From positions 1 through 64,000 of the forward strand of contig NZ_CP010684.1 of the NCBI RefSeq assembly GCF_002407245.1: 64,000 nucleotides of DNA, read 5' to 3'. The notes below the pieces were generated by a model that ran no database searches, was not told where the DNA came from, and saw nothing but the letters and a program-made list of their open reading frames with translations. Source of the DNA: Phaeobacter piscinae (GTDB taxonomy: Bacteria; Pseudomonadota; Alphaproteobacteria; Rhodobacterales; Rhodobacteraceae). Position numbers and translations under genes: made by a program. Below are positions 1 to 8,262 of the stretch, piece by piece. How positions within the stretch are numbered: the first letter of the stretch is position 1; the number at the start of each line of letters is the position of its first letter.

Positions 1-1299
1 CTAGCCGTCAAAAGCCTCCGGCTCCAACTCCTGCCAGAAGGCGATGATCGCACCGGCATTCAGCGCCGAACGCCAGCCGTGCTGGCGGAAATGCTCACGG
101 TCCAGATCGCTGTCCAGCCCCGACAGGAACAGCCGCTTGTCCGCATCGCGCTGGGTCGGGTTTCGCCGCGAAACCAATGTTTCGACGATATCCAGATGGC
201 GGGCGCGATCACGGCGGGCGGCGGCGCGTGCGTCAAAGGCGGCGGCCTCGGCTGCGGCGTCGGCGTCACGGCGCGCCTGTGCCTCACGAATGCGGGCCTC
301 TTCCTCGGCTGAAACCGGCGGCGTCACTGCGCCCTCCGGCGACAGGCTATAATCTCCGTCAATCGCAGCGCGCAGATAGCCCAGCGGTGATTTCACCGCC
401 CCCTGCCCCGCCACATAGTCCAGCTTCTGCTGCACATAGTCGGCCCCGTGTTCGGTGATCCATTGCCGCGCCAGCCGGTCAGAGACCCCCTGCCCGCGCA
501 GTGCCTTATAGACCGGTTGCTGGCGCAGCCCCTCGCTGTCGTCGATCTGGAACATCGCCATCTGCGGGTTTTCGCGGATCAGAAAGCGGATTTCGCTGAC
601 CGCGCGGCCCTTCTTGCGGGTCTGCGGTTCGATAATGATGTCGGAGGATTTATTGACCTCGGCCACCGCCGGTTTGATGATCTTGGCATTGAGATGTTTG
701 AAACTCTCGTAATAGGCGGAGCCATCCACCCCCATCAGCTTGCGAAAGATCTCCAGCCCCCACCAGCCGGTGGAGCCAGTGCGCACAAACCGGTAGCAAT
801 TCTCATAGAGCGCCAGCCCGTGGCCGGAACTGAAGTTGCGCTGAATCTTGACGTTGATCAGGGCAAAGATTTTCGGGTCATGCAGTTTCTTGGCCAGCTC
901 TGGCGAATAGGCGTATTCGCAAACACCGTTTTTCAGCTTGGCAAAGCTGAGCAGCGAAGAGACGCCCCATTCCTGATGGCCCTGCTCATCCAGCATATCC
1001 CACTCCGCGACGGTTTCCGCCAGTGCCCGCAGGCTGGCGCGCAGGCTGTCGATATCGTTGGAATTGTACCCCACCATCATCGCCAAAGTGCGCGCGTCGA
1101 TGGTATGGCTGCGCGCGGAGGTCAGCGTGTCATAGGCGTTGAGCAGCAGCACATTTGACAGCTTGCGCTGCAGCAGCGTCAACTTGCCGCTGATATGGAT
1201 CGCAGCCACGTTTTTCTTCACCGTTTCGCGGGTCAACGCGCCGGTCAGCCGCTCTTCGTCAAAGCTGGGCTCTGCCATGGAATCACTGCCTGTCATCAT
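1..1299 (-). CDS. repB: Plasmid replication initiator, Rep_3 family
   Basis: This 432-residue protein is a plasmid replication initiator of the Rep_3 (winged-helix) superfamily, expected to bind the iterons at 1731-1818 and open the origin. The N-terminal stretch around residues 28-60 (KKNVAAIHISGKLTLLQRKL) is the typical first winged helix. A second winged-helix region follows to about residue 240. The C-terminus is long and Ala/Arg rich (about 330-380), which is unusual for small Rep proteins and may be an extra domain. Two adjacent ATG codons (1299 and 1296) could start the gene; AAGAGCG lies just upstream. It is divergent from parAB with the origin between. A 14-bp inverted repeat related to the iterons sits just upstream of the gene, so autorepression is likely. 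One parS-like palindrome lies inside the coding region. Confidence 0.88.
   Translation of the reverse strand: MMTGSDSMAEPSFDEERLTGALTRETVKKNVAAIHISGKLTLLQRKLSNVLLLNAYDTLTSARSHTIDARTLAMMVGYNSNDIDSLRASLRALAETVAEWDMLDEQGHQEWGVSSLLSFAKLKNGVCEYAYSPELAKKLHDPKIFALINVKIQRNFSSGHGLALYENCYRFVRTGSTGWWGLEIFRKLMGVDGSAYYESFKHLNAKIIKPAVAEVNKSSDIIIEPQTRKKGRAVSEIRFLIRENPQMAMFQIDDSEGLRQQPVYKALRGQGVSDRLARQWITEHGADYVQQKLDYVAGQGAVKSPLGYLRAAIDGDYSLSPEGAVTPPVSAEEEARIREAQARRDADAAAEAAAFDARAAARRDRARHLDIVETLVSRRNPTQRDADKRLFLSGLDSDLDREHFRQHGWRSALNAGAIIAFWQELEPEAFDG
160..174. other. parS-like palindrome 1
   Basis: GTTTCGCCGCGAAAC, with 7-bp arms around one central base, lies inside the rep gene. The identical 15-mer is repeated at 1913-1927, and one-base variants lie in parA (2767-2781) and parB (3519-3533). 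Clustering around parAB suggests centromere sites for ParB. Confidence 0.65.
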
Positions 1300-1326
1300 C
1301 GCTCTCTTTTACGCCATACCCTGCCA

Positions 1327-1367
1327 CAAAAGGAACCCATACGACAACCGCGCATGGGTTCCTTTTG
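1327..1367. promoter_or_regulatory. Inverted repeat upstream of rep (probable Rep operator)
   Basis: A perfect 14-bp inverted repeat with a 13-nt spacer. The arms are CAAAAGGAACCCAT (1327-1340) and ATGGGTTCCTTTTG (1354-1367). The right arm closely matches the iteron core ATGGGTCCCTTTG at 1751-1763. In Rep_3 plasmids such as pPS10, Rep dimers repress their own promoter at an inverted repeat that shares sequence with the iterons, and this arrangement fits that model. The arms start 28 bp upstream of the first ATG of the rep gene. Confidence 0.7.
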
Positions 1368-1730
1368 CGGGCAGCCTAGCCCGGCCTCAGCGCCCCCACT
1401 AAGCTGGCCCCTGTGGCGGGTGTCGTCTAAAAGGTACCCGTTCACGGGACGCCCGCTGATTGAGGCGCCGATCTTTCGAATCGCGGCACCGGCCCAGCAT
1501 CGCATGATTCCGCCGGGTGTTGCGCCGCAGAGGCACAGAGCGCGCGCCCAGTGCGCACCACATATTTCGCCCGATCAGTGTCAAAAATTACGCATCAGGC
1601 TCTGTATCACGACCCTATGGCGGTCTATCATAGGGCGTCATCAGGGTGGTTTGCGCGGCAGGACGGTCCCAATCGACAAAGATCACTATCCTGAGAATCG
1701 GCGCCTTTTGCCCCGCGTTCAGGCTCCTTT

Positions 1731-1818
1731 TATCCTGCTGATGGGTCCCTTTGATCCTGTATCTGGGTGCCCTTGAACCCGAAGCCGGGTCCCCAAACTG
1801 GGGTAAGTGACTGTAATC
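1731..1818 (+). repeat. Four 22-bp iterons
   Basis: Four head-to-tail units of exactly 22 bp: 1731-1752, 1753-1774, 1775-1796 and 1797-1818. The conserved left part reads GG(T/C)(C/T/G)CCyTT(T/G)AtCC. The units decay toward the right; the last keeps mainly GGGTCCCC. A 22-bp period places each on the same helical face, as expected for initiator binding. Confidence 0.75.
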
Positions 1819-1819
1819 A

Positions 1820-1908
1820 GGTATATAATCCATACCAAAGACTCTAAAGATTCTAAAAAATATAAACGTTTAGCTGTGATCTATTTTTGAGTTTTTGAGG
1901 GAAAACAG
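1820..1908. other. AT-rich tract, candidate DNA unwinding element
   Basis: An unusually AT-rich stretch (for example GATTCTAAAAAATATAAAC near 1849-1867) directly beside the iterons in an otherwise GC-rich region. Position and composition fit the strand-opening element of an iteron origin. Confidence 0.55.
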
Positions 1909-1912
1909 GAAC

Positions 1913-1927
1913 GTTTCGCCGCGAAAC
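1913..1927. other. parS-like palindrome 2
   Basis: GTTTCGCCGCGAAAC in the intergenic region upstream of parA, identical to the copy at 160-174. It is the only strictly non-coding copy, so it is the best candidate for the primary ParB-binding centromere. Confidence 0.7.
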
Positions 1928-2085
1928 CTCTCTTTGCGCGGATAAGGCACCCGAAAAAATCCCTACGATGGGTCCATACCACCTATGCAGCACCGGAGAT
2001 GTTCCCTATTCTCTGGCATATAAGCGAAAACAGAAAACACGCGCATAGACCCAGCATAAATTATGCACAGAGATCGAGCAGCTTC

Positions 2086-3456
2086 ATGACCTCTCCCACC
2101 TTGCCTCCCTATTTCAATCTGGACCCGGAACAGGCCGCCGCCAAGCTGCCGGATCCGATCCAGACCACCCGTTTTGCCAAGGCGGCTGCCATGTGCAGCA
2201 AGGGCCGCGAAGATCTGGCCCGGCGCGGCTATGCCCCCGATGGCGAAAAGCGGCTGCGCAAATTTTCCACTTGGGAGATCACCCGCTATCTGATCCCGGT
2301 GGCGCCACAGCATCTGCGCCGGGTGTTGAAGAACCATCCCGACCTGCCGCAGGGCGAGGGCGAAGGCGGCTCCAAATGGTTCACGCTGGAGGAGGTTCTG
2401 GCGCTGCGACAGCATTTCGCCTCCGAAGGGATCTCAACCAAGGAATACCTGCCCTACCGCCCCAAAGGCGTGCCTGCCAAGGTAACGGCGGTCGCCAACT
2501 TCAAAGGCGGCGTTGGCAAAACCTCCACCGCTGCGCATCTGGCGATGTCCGCCGCGCTGGATGGTTACAAGGTGCTGGTGATTGATCTGGATTCCCAAGG
2601 CTCGATGACCTCCATCCTCGGCGGCACGGTGGAGGATGAATGGTCCACCGTCTTTCCGCTGATCGCCAAGGACTATGCCAAATCGGTGGTGGCGGAAAAC
2701 GCCGTGCGCGCCGCCGCCGGGGAGCCGGAACTGCCGCTGGATGAAACATTGAATGAGGCGCTGCGGGTTTCGTCGCGAAACGTCATTCAGAAAACCCATT
2801 GGTCCAACATTGATCTGATTGGTGCGCAGCTGAACCTCTATTGGGCGGAATTTCAGATCCCGGTCTGGCGCATGGGACTGCGCAGCTGGCCGCTGTGGGA
2901 TGCGCTGAGCAACTTTTTGGAGCAGGAGGGCATTCTGGATGACTACGATATCGTCTTCCTCGACACGCCCCCGGCGCTTGGCTATCTGACCATCAATGCG
3001 CTGTCGGCGGCGGATATTCTGCTGGTGCCGCTGGGGGCGTCGTTTCTGGAGTTTGACTCCACAGGGCGGTTTTTCGATATGCTCTATTCCACCTTTGCCT
3101 CCATCGAGGAGGGGGAGAATATGGCACAGCGCGCGGCCGGTTTGCCTGAAATTAAATTTGAATGGGATGTAGTAAGGGCGCTGATCACGCGCTTTGACGC
3201 CAGTCAGCAGACGGATATGGCGAATGTGATCCAGGCCTATTTCGGAGATTTCATGAACGCCTACCGTCAGGATGTCACCGCCCTTGTTGGGCAGGCGGGA
3301 GAACAGGTGAATGGGATCTACGAAGCAGACTATCGCGACTTCAACCGCGATACCTATGTCCGCGGTCGCGAAACCTTTGATCGGACCTATGCGGAATTCA
3401 AAGAGCTGCTCATCGGCAGCTGGTGGCGCGACACCCAGATGGAAGAGGCGGAATAA
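2086..3456 (+). CDS. parA: Plasmid partition ATPase ParA (type Ia)
   Basis: A 456-residue ParA-family ATPase that moves plasmid copies apart together with ParB and parS. The deviant Walker A motif KGGVGKT is at about residues 140-146 (FKGGVGKTSTAA), with LVIDLDSQGS just after it and the switch motif FLDTPPALG near residue 300. The roughly 130-residue N-terminal extension before Walker A contains a helix-turn-helix-like region (STWEITRYLI onward), which marks type Ia ParA proteins that also repress their own operon. The start at ATG 2086 (MTSPTLPPYF) is preferred over an upstream in-frame ATG because the intervening residues look non-coding. parB starts one base after the stop. A parS-like site lies inside the gene. 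Confidence 0.9.
   Translation: MTSPTLPPYFNLDPEQAAAKLPDPIQTTRFAKAAAMCSKGREDLARRGYAPDGEKRLRKFSTWEITRYLIPVAPQHLRRVLKNHPDLPQGEGEGGSKWFTLEEVLALRQHFASEGISTKEYLPYRPKGVPAKVTAVANFKGGVGKTSTAAHLAMSAALDGYKVLVIDLDSQGSMTSILGGTVEDEWSTVFPLIAKDYAKSVVAENAVRAAAGEPELPLDETLNEALRVSSRNVIQKTHWSNIDLIGAQLNLYWAEFQIPVWRMGLRSWPLWDALSNFLEQEGILDDYDIVFLDTPPALGYLTINALSAADILLVPLGASFLEFDSTGRFFDMLYSTFASIEEGENMAQRAAGLPEIKFEWDVVRALITRFDASQQTDMANVIQAYFGDFMNAYRQDVTALVGQAGEQVNGIYEADYRDFNRDTYVRGRETFDRTYAEFKELLIGSWWRDTQMEEAE
2767..2781. other. parS-like palindrome 3
   Basis: GTTTCGTCGCGAAAC inside parA, differing from copies 1 and 2 only at one base next to the centre. It is read in coding phase as V-S-S-R-N. Confidence 0.55.
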
Positions 3457-3457
3457 C

Positions 3458-4540
3458 ATGGCAAAACGCAGACGGCTGAGCGCCCCCGACGCATCCGAGA
3501 TCGAAGCCATCGAGGAGGGTTTCGCGACGAAACCCGGCATCAATCCTTTTGATCCGGCGCCCGGTGGTGTCGCGGCCAGCGCGCCGCCCATCGCCAAAGT
3601 CTCGGCTGAGGCGGCGCAGTTGCATGGCATGGCATCGGTTGCGGACCGGGTGGAAATGGCCCGCGACAAGGCGGACGCCGAGCGCTGGCGCGCCGCCGAG
3701 GATGCGGGCGAAACCGTGCTGCGCATCCCGCTGGCGGAGATCGACCGCGACTATCTGCGCCGGGATCGAATGCAGATCGACGAGGAGGAGCTGGACGAGC
3801 TGACCGCGTCGATCCGCACCCATGGTTTGCGCAGCCCGGTTGAGGTGATCGCGCTGGAGGAGGGCTACGGTCTGGTCTCCGGCTTCCGCCGTCTGGAGGC
3901 CTATGCGCGGCTGAACCGGAGCGAGGACGGCTTTGCCGCGATCCCGGCCTTCCTGCGGCGCGGGGCTGACAGTGCTGGCGCCTATGTGGCGATGATCGAA
4001 GAAAACGAGCTGCGCGCCAATCTGACGCCCTATGAACGCGGGCGCATCGCGGTGCTGGTGGCGGGGCAGGGGGTGTTTGCCTCGGTCGAGGCGGCGGTGG
4101 ATGCGTTGTTCGGCGCGGCCTCCAAGGCGAAACGCTCGAAGGTGCGCAGCTTTGCTGCCGTGCATGAGGGGCTGGGCGATCTGTTGCGCTACCCCAATGC
4201 GCTGTCGGAGAAGGCCGGGCTGAAACTGGCGGCGGCGCTGCGCTCGGGCGGGCAGGGGGCGTTGCGCTCTGCTTTGGCCGGGGCGGATCCGGCGGATGAG
4301 CGGGCCGAGTGGCGGTTGCTGGAGGCGGTATTGGTAGATGCGGGGCCGACACCTGAGGTCAAACCCCGTGGCGGACGCCCGCGTCAGGTCACCCGTCTGG
4401 CAGCGCGAAAGCTGCCGTCGGGTGGTGATCTGTCGGCCGAAGTGGCCCCCACGGCGGTGCGGATTGATCTCAAAGGGCGCAGCCTTGACCCCGATCAGGT
4501 GGAGGCGCTGCTGGCCCTGATAGAGGATCAGCTGGGCTAA
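3458..4540 (+). CDS. parB: Partition protein ParB
   Basis: A 360-residue ParB/RepB-type centromere-binding protein. The ParB N-terminal nuclease-like domain covers about residues 85-190, with the arginine patch GFRRLEAYARL. It is followed by ENELRANLTPYERG and a helix-turn-helix region typical of the family. The end (SLDPDQVEALLALIEDQLG) looks like the dimerisation tail. ATG 3458 starts one base after the parA stop, so the two genes are translated from one transcript. It should bind the GTTTCGYCGCGAAAC palindromes nearby; one of these (3519-3533) is within its own first codons. Confidence 0.9.
   Translation: MAKRRRLSAPDASEIEAIEEGFATKPGINPFDPAPGGVAASAPPIAKVSAEAAQLHGMASVADRVEMARDKADAERWRAAEDAGETVLRIPLAEIDRDYLRRDRMQIDEEELDELTASIRTHGLRSPVEVIALEEGYGLVSGFRRLEAYARLNRSEDGFAAIPAFLRRGADSAGAYVAMIEENELRANLTPYERGRIAVLVAGQGVFASVEAAVDALFGAASKAKRSKVRSFAAVHEGLGDLLRYPNALSEKAGLKLAAALRSGGQGALRSALAGADPADERAEWRLLEAVLVDAGPTPEVKPRGGRPRQVTRLAARKLPSGGDLSAEVAPTAVRIDLKGRSLDPDQVEALLALIEDQLG
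3519..3533. other. parS-like palindrome 4
   Basis: GTTTCGCGACGAAAC near the 5' end of parB; this is the exact reverse complement of the parA copy at 2767-2781. It is read in a different codon phase (G-F-A-T-K), which argues for selection on the DNA rather than on the protein. Confidence 0.6.
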
Positions 4541-4875
4541 CAGCTGCGGGCGGGTCAGGTCGTGGGCTGCGGATGCGGGGACACACGTATAAGCATATCG
4601 TGCCCCATCAGGCCCAGACCATGCCCGCCCCGATTGACCAATGCCCGCCCGCGCCACACGGGGGGGGCGCGCCGGTCCAGATCTCCACCAAAAAACAAAC
4701 AGAACCCAGCGGCAGAACAGCCGCGCGCCATTTTCTGGCGGATCCACGGCAGGCGCATCAGCCGCCCTGGTCCCGATCAAAAAAAATCAGCACGCCGGGA
4801 ACCATTATGACGCTGGTCGAGTTATCCCACCAGTAACAGCAAGCATTACGCTGACAGCACAAGAGGATGAAAACA
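4541..4875. other. Gene-free interval downstream of parB
   Basis: 335 bp without a convincing gene. It holds a run of eight G (about 4661-4668), short A-tracts, and near its right end an EcfG-like promoter (4798-4823) for the next gene. Otherwise nothing recognisable was seen. Confidence 0.5.
4798..4823 (+). promoter_or_regulatory. Candidate EcfG (general stress) promoter
   Basis: GGAAC (4798-4802), 17 nt, then AGTT (4820-4823). This is close to the alphaproteobacterial EcfG consensus GGAAC-N16/17-CGTT. It lies about 50 bp before the start codon of a PRC-barrel protein, a family often found in general stress regulons. Confidence 0.5.
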
Positions 4876-5745
4876 ATGAAAAATCTGCTTCTCTCTACCG
4901 CAATTGCCCTGACACCTGCGACCGCCGTTCTGGCGGATGGTCACGGCGATATGTTCCGCGCTGAGGCTGATCCGATGGCCATTCATGCCTCCGAATTCAT
5001 TGGTATGCGCGTTTACCGCGCCGAAAATGGCCAGGAAGCAACCGAATACGCTGGCGTACAGAAAGAGTGGGACGACATTGGTGAAATCAACGATGTGGTG
5101 CTGAATCGCGACGGCACCGTGGATTCCGTTCTGGTTGATATCGGCGGCTTCCTCGGCATGGGCGAAAATCAAGTCGCCGTGGATATGAAATCGGTGAAAT
5201 TTGTCGCCGACAGTTCCACTGCCGAAGACCTGAACGACTTCTTCCTGGTGATGGAGGCTTCGGCCGATGCGCTGAAAGAGGCGCCGACCTATGATTGGAC
5301 CCGCCAGGTGAGCGCGGACGTCGAGGAGATGAAGCAGGAGACCACTGCGGCTGCCGGCGAAATCAAGGACGACGCGGATGCATTGGTAGACGATGCCGAG
5401 CAGACAGCTGAATCCGCTTTTGACGCGACCAAGGATCCCTTCACCCGAGAGGGCTTCGTGACGGCATCCACAACAGATCTGACCAGCGAGCAGCTGACCG
5501 GTGCACCGCTCTATGACAGCAAGGATGAGTGGATCGGTGAGGTTTCGCAAATCAATCTGACCAGCGACGGCAAGGTGAAGTCGGTTGTTGCGGACATCGG
5601 TGGCTTCTTGGGGCTGGGTGAAAAAACCGTAGAGCTGGAGCTGAGCAAGATGGACATTCTGCGCGCCGATGATGGCGACGACCTGCGCGCCTATGTGTCG
5701 ATGAGCAAGGACGAGTTGGAACAGCTGCCTGATTACGAGAAGTAA
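4876..5745 (+). CDS. Exported PRC-barrel domain protein
   Basis: A 289-residue exported protein with a clear signal peptide (MKNLLLSTAIALTPATAVLA). It contains two PRC-barrel repeats at about residues 65-120 and 195-265. Each has a recurring core, VDSVLVDIGGFLGMGENQV in the first and VKSVVADIGGFLGLGEKTV in the second. The linker is acidic and Ala rich. PRC barrels are small adaptor folds; periplasmic versions in alphaproteobacteria are commonly stress induced but have no defined enzyme activity. The start at 4876 has AAGAGG nine bases upstream, better spaced than the in-frame ATG at 4867. It is a single gene with an EcfG-like promoter upstream. The exact role is unknown. Confidence 0.8.
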   Translation: MKNLLLSTAIALTPATAVLADGHGDMFRAEADPMAIHASEFIGMRVYRAENGQEATEYAGVQKEWDDIGEINDVVLNRDGTVDSVLVDIGGFLGMGENQVAVDMKSVKFVADSSTAEDLNDFFLVMEASADALKEAPTYDWTRQVSADVEEMKQETTAAAGEIKDDADALVDDAEQTAESAFDATKDPFTREGFVTASTTDLTSEQLTGAPLYDSKDEWIGEVSQINLTSDGKVKSVVADIGGFLGLGEKTVELELSKMDILRADDGDDLRAYVSMSKDELEQLPDYEK

Positions 5746-5764
5746 TCCCAATATGAACCATCGT

Positions 5765-5783
5765 CAGCGGCGATCTGCCGCTG
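5765..5783. terminator. Hairpin after PRC-barrel gene
   Basis: CAGCGGC-gatct-GCCGCTG, a 7-bp perfect stem located 19 bp after the stop codon. There is no clear T-run, so it is a weak candidate terminator. Confidence 0.35.
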
Positions 5784-5990
5784 GCGGTCACTCTTTCGGG
5801 GCGTGGTGCTGATGCATCGCGCCCATTATTTCGTCAAGTTCTTCCATATCGACCACTTTTTTTGCGCTAATTAATGACTAAAACTATACCGAACGCCCAA
5901 CTTTAACGGTCAGTTCAGCATTTCTTGGCCAGATGGGCGTCACTTTCGGTACCGACGACTGGACGGAATTTGCAGGCTCTTTACATCTCC

Positions 5991-7982
5991 ATGATCAGGC
6001 AGATCTTGCCAGTGATACTATCAGGCATCTTTTTGTCCCTCGCGAGTACGGCGACAGCGGAGCCGATCCGAATGACCTACGAGGAATTCCACCCGTATTC
6101 CTTTACTGACGCGGCGGGGCAGCCGCAGGGTATGTCCATTGATATCATGCGCCGGATTGCCGATACGGCCGGGCGCAAGGTGGTGTTCCTGCCCAATCGC
6201 AACCCGGCAGGCATGCTGGAGGAACTGCGCAGCGGGGCAGCGGAAGTGACCTCGTTGCTGGCGCTGACCCCGGAACGGCTGGCGGCGGGACTGGCAACAC
6301 AGAAGTTGGGCGCCTTTGAATTACAGGTGTTTGTGCGGGGTAGTGGCTCCATTCAAAATCTTGGCGATCTGACCGGAACCACTGTCGGCGTGGTGCGAGG
6401 CAGTTTCGCGATTTCCGGTGCGCGATTGATCCCCTTCGCAAATCTGGTGGAATTTGAGACGACTGACGATCTGATCCTGCCCTTGCTGACGGGCGAGATT
6501 GACGCCGTGGTGTCGGCGCATAATAGCTTTCTGATGCGGCTGCGCATGGCCGAAGTTGAAGATCGGATTGCGCCGCTGTCACCCCCGCTGGTGACCAGCG
6601 CATACGGGTTTGTGGTCGCGGCGGACAATGAGCCGCTGCGCGCGCAGCTGAATGCGGCGATCGATAGCAGCATATCGGCTGAGTTCCTGGCCAAGCTGGA
6701 GCAGACCTGGTTTGGCCGGTCGCGCACGCTTTGGGATAATGTGCTGGTGCGTTGGGGATTGCTGATTTCGGCGGCAATGCTGGCTGCGATCCTGGTGCTG
6801 GGCTACTGGTTTTTCTACTATAGAAACCAATCGGCTGAGCTGACGCGGGACCGGGCCAGTGATCAGCTGTTGATCGGTGCATTGGATGAGGTGGCGGCGG
6901 CGATCGTTATCTTTGATAGCGATCTCAAGGCGATCCATTGGAACCACGGGTTTGAAGTTATCTTTCCCAGCATGGTACCATCGTTAAAAAAAGGCGCAAC
7001 GATGCGCCAGATGATCCTTCAATCCTATTTTGATGGCACTATTCAGAATGATCTGAGCGACGCTGAGATCCTGAAAAAGGTGGACGGCATCATTGAAGCG
7101 CTGCACCGCGGCCAGAGTGAAATGCGCAAAGTGAGGACCCAGGATGGACGGGTGTTTCAGGCGCGCGATGTCAGATTGGGCGCGGGACATTTCGCGTCTT
7201 TGCGGGTGGATGTGACCCAGTTGCAGCACCAGCAGGACACCATTGCGCAGCAGGCGGTTTCGCTCGAGGTGGCGAATGAAGAACTGCGCACCTTTTCCGC
7301 CATCGCGGCGCATGATCTGAAGGCGCCGCTGTTCAGCCTGCTCAATCTGATCGAATTCATGGCCGAAGATATGGAGGAGGCAGGCATCACCCTGCCGCAG
7401 GATGTTGAGGCCAATTGGTTGCAGATGGAACGGCTGTCCCATCGGATGATGCGGCTGGTTCAGGATCTTCTGGTCTATACAACCACCCAAAGCGAAAGCC
7501 ACCGGTCCGAAGTGATCGAGCCGTCGCCGCGCCTCCAGGAGGTGCTGGATCTGGCGGGCCCGCGCGAAGGGATCGAGGTGATCATCGAGGCCAACATGCC
7601 CCAGCTGCAGGTCAATCCCATCGCCTTTGACATGGTGATGCGCAATCTGATCGTGAATGCGCTGCAGCACCACGACCGGGATCGCGGCACCATTATTCTC
7701 AGCGCGCAGAGCGACGGTGACGTGGTAACACTGTCGCTGCAGGATGACGGCCCGGGCATCCCGGAAGAGCATCGTGAGCAGATTTTTGCTCCGTTCCACC
7801 GGTTGTCTGCCTCGACCGAGGGCAGCGGGCTTGGGCTCGCCTTTGTTAAGAAAACGGTGAAGAGCTGGGGTGGCAATGTGCAGGTCCGGCCGGCACAGCC
7901 ACGCGGGGCGGTATTCGAGGTGAGTTTTCCGCGCTCTGCGATGCAAAGTGAAACTGTAGACCTGCGGCAAACAGCGGGCTAG
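5991..7982 (+). CDS. Sensor histidine kinase with periplasmic solute-binding domain
   Basis: A 663-residue membrane kinase. It has a signal peptide (MIRQILPVILSGIFLSLASTATA), then a family-3 solute-binding domain (about residues 25-245) for sensing a small periplasmic ligand. A single transmembrane helix follows near 255-280 (LLISAAMLAAILVLGYWFF), then a PAS-like region (about 290-400), a dimerisation/phosphoacceptor helix with His near residue 441 (AAHDLKAPL), and a HATPase domain with DDGPGIPEE and GSGLGLAFV. The start at ATG 5991 is chosen because it begins the signal peptide; the longer frame from 5925 adds 22 unlikely residues. No response regulator gene is adjacent, so it is an orphan kinase. 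The ligand is unknown; amino-acid-like molecules are typical of this domain. Confidence 0.85.
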   Translation: MIRQILPVILSGIFLSLASTATAEPIRMTYEEFHPYSFTDAAGQPQGMSIDIMRRIADTAGRKVVFLPNRNPAGMLEELRSGAAEVTSLLALTPERLAAGLATQKLGAFELQVFVRGSGSIQNLGDLTGTTVGVVRGSFAISGARLIPFANLVEFETTDDLILPLLTGEIDAVVSAHNSFLMRLRMAEVEDRIAPLSPPLVTSAYGFVVAADNEPLRAQLNAAIDSSISAEFLAKLEQTWFGRSRTLWDNVLVRWGLLISAAMLAAILVLGYWFFYYRNQSAELTRDRASDQLLIGALDEVAAAIVIFDSDLKAIHWNHGFEVIFPSMVPSLKKGATMRQMILQSYFDGTIQNDLSDAEILKKVDGIIEALHRGQSEMRKVRTQDGRVFQARDVRLGAGHFASLRVDVTQLQHQQDTIAQQAVSLEVANEELRTFSAIAAHDLKAPLFSLLNLIEFMAEDMEEAGITLPQDVEANWLQMERLSHRMMRLVQDLLVYTTTQSESHRSEVIEPSPRLQEVLDLAGPREGIEVIIEANMPQLQVNPIAFDMVMRNLIVNALQHHDRDRGTIILSAQSDGDVVTLSLQDDGPGIPEEHREQIFAPFHRLSASTEGSGLGLAFVKKTVKSWGGNVQVRPAQPRGAVFEVSFPRSAMQSETVDLRQTAG

Positions 7983-8078
7983 GGCGATACGGCACTACGG
8001 CGCTCGCCGGCGGGGGCTGCGATCGGCCGGGGATCGCCGATCCTGTGGGCCTGGTGCGTCAGGGGGCGGGCCGGTGCA

Positions 8079-8107
8079 TTGACTCTTCTTCCGGGCGCTC
8101 GCTACAG
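8079..8107 (+). promoter_or_regulatory. Candidate sigma-70 promoter
   Basis: TTGACT (8079-8084), a 17-nt spacer and CTACAG (8102-8107), in the 280-bp gap before the conserved unknown at 8263. The -35 is good and the -10 is weak. Confidence 0.35.
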
Positions 8108-8262
8108 AAAGGACAAAATTGGGACAACACTAAGACAAACACCGCGGCAATTCTGCGGGGTGGGTCTCCCGGTTTGGGGATCGGGATCGCCGGTTACAGT
8201 TTCGGCTGTGGCGACGGATCCGGTGCCACCTATCACGCAACATCCCCGGGGCGGAGTTGGAT

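Larger units (their letters stand above)
1300..2085. other. Replication origin region (oriV)
   Basis: This 786-bp gene-free interval lies between the divergent rep and parA genes. From left to right it holds the Rep operator repeat (1327-1367), a further 7-bp inverted repeat CCCTATG/CATAGGG (1613-1635), four iterons (1731-1818), an AT-rich tract (1820-1908) that could be the DNA unwinding element, and a parS-like palindrome (1913-1927). Another iteron-like ATGGGTCCAT lies near 1968. No credible coding sequence was found, although several short spurious frames exist. I saw no clear DnaA box by eye. Confidence 0.75.

Noticed and set aside
448..1158. Long plus-strand frame (236 codons) opposite the rep gene
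   Set aside because: It is the antisense shadow of a clear Rep_3 gene and has no recognisable motif or ribosome site.
2434..3726. 430-codon minus-strand frame opposite parA/parB
   Set aside because: Antisense shadow in GC-rich DNA; residue composition is atypical and the plus strand carries clear ParA motifs.
5785..5865. Short minus-strand frame ending EELDEIMGAMHQHHAPKE
   Set aside because: Only about 20 codons, no homologue known to me; could be a chance frame or the tail of a lost gene.
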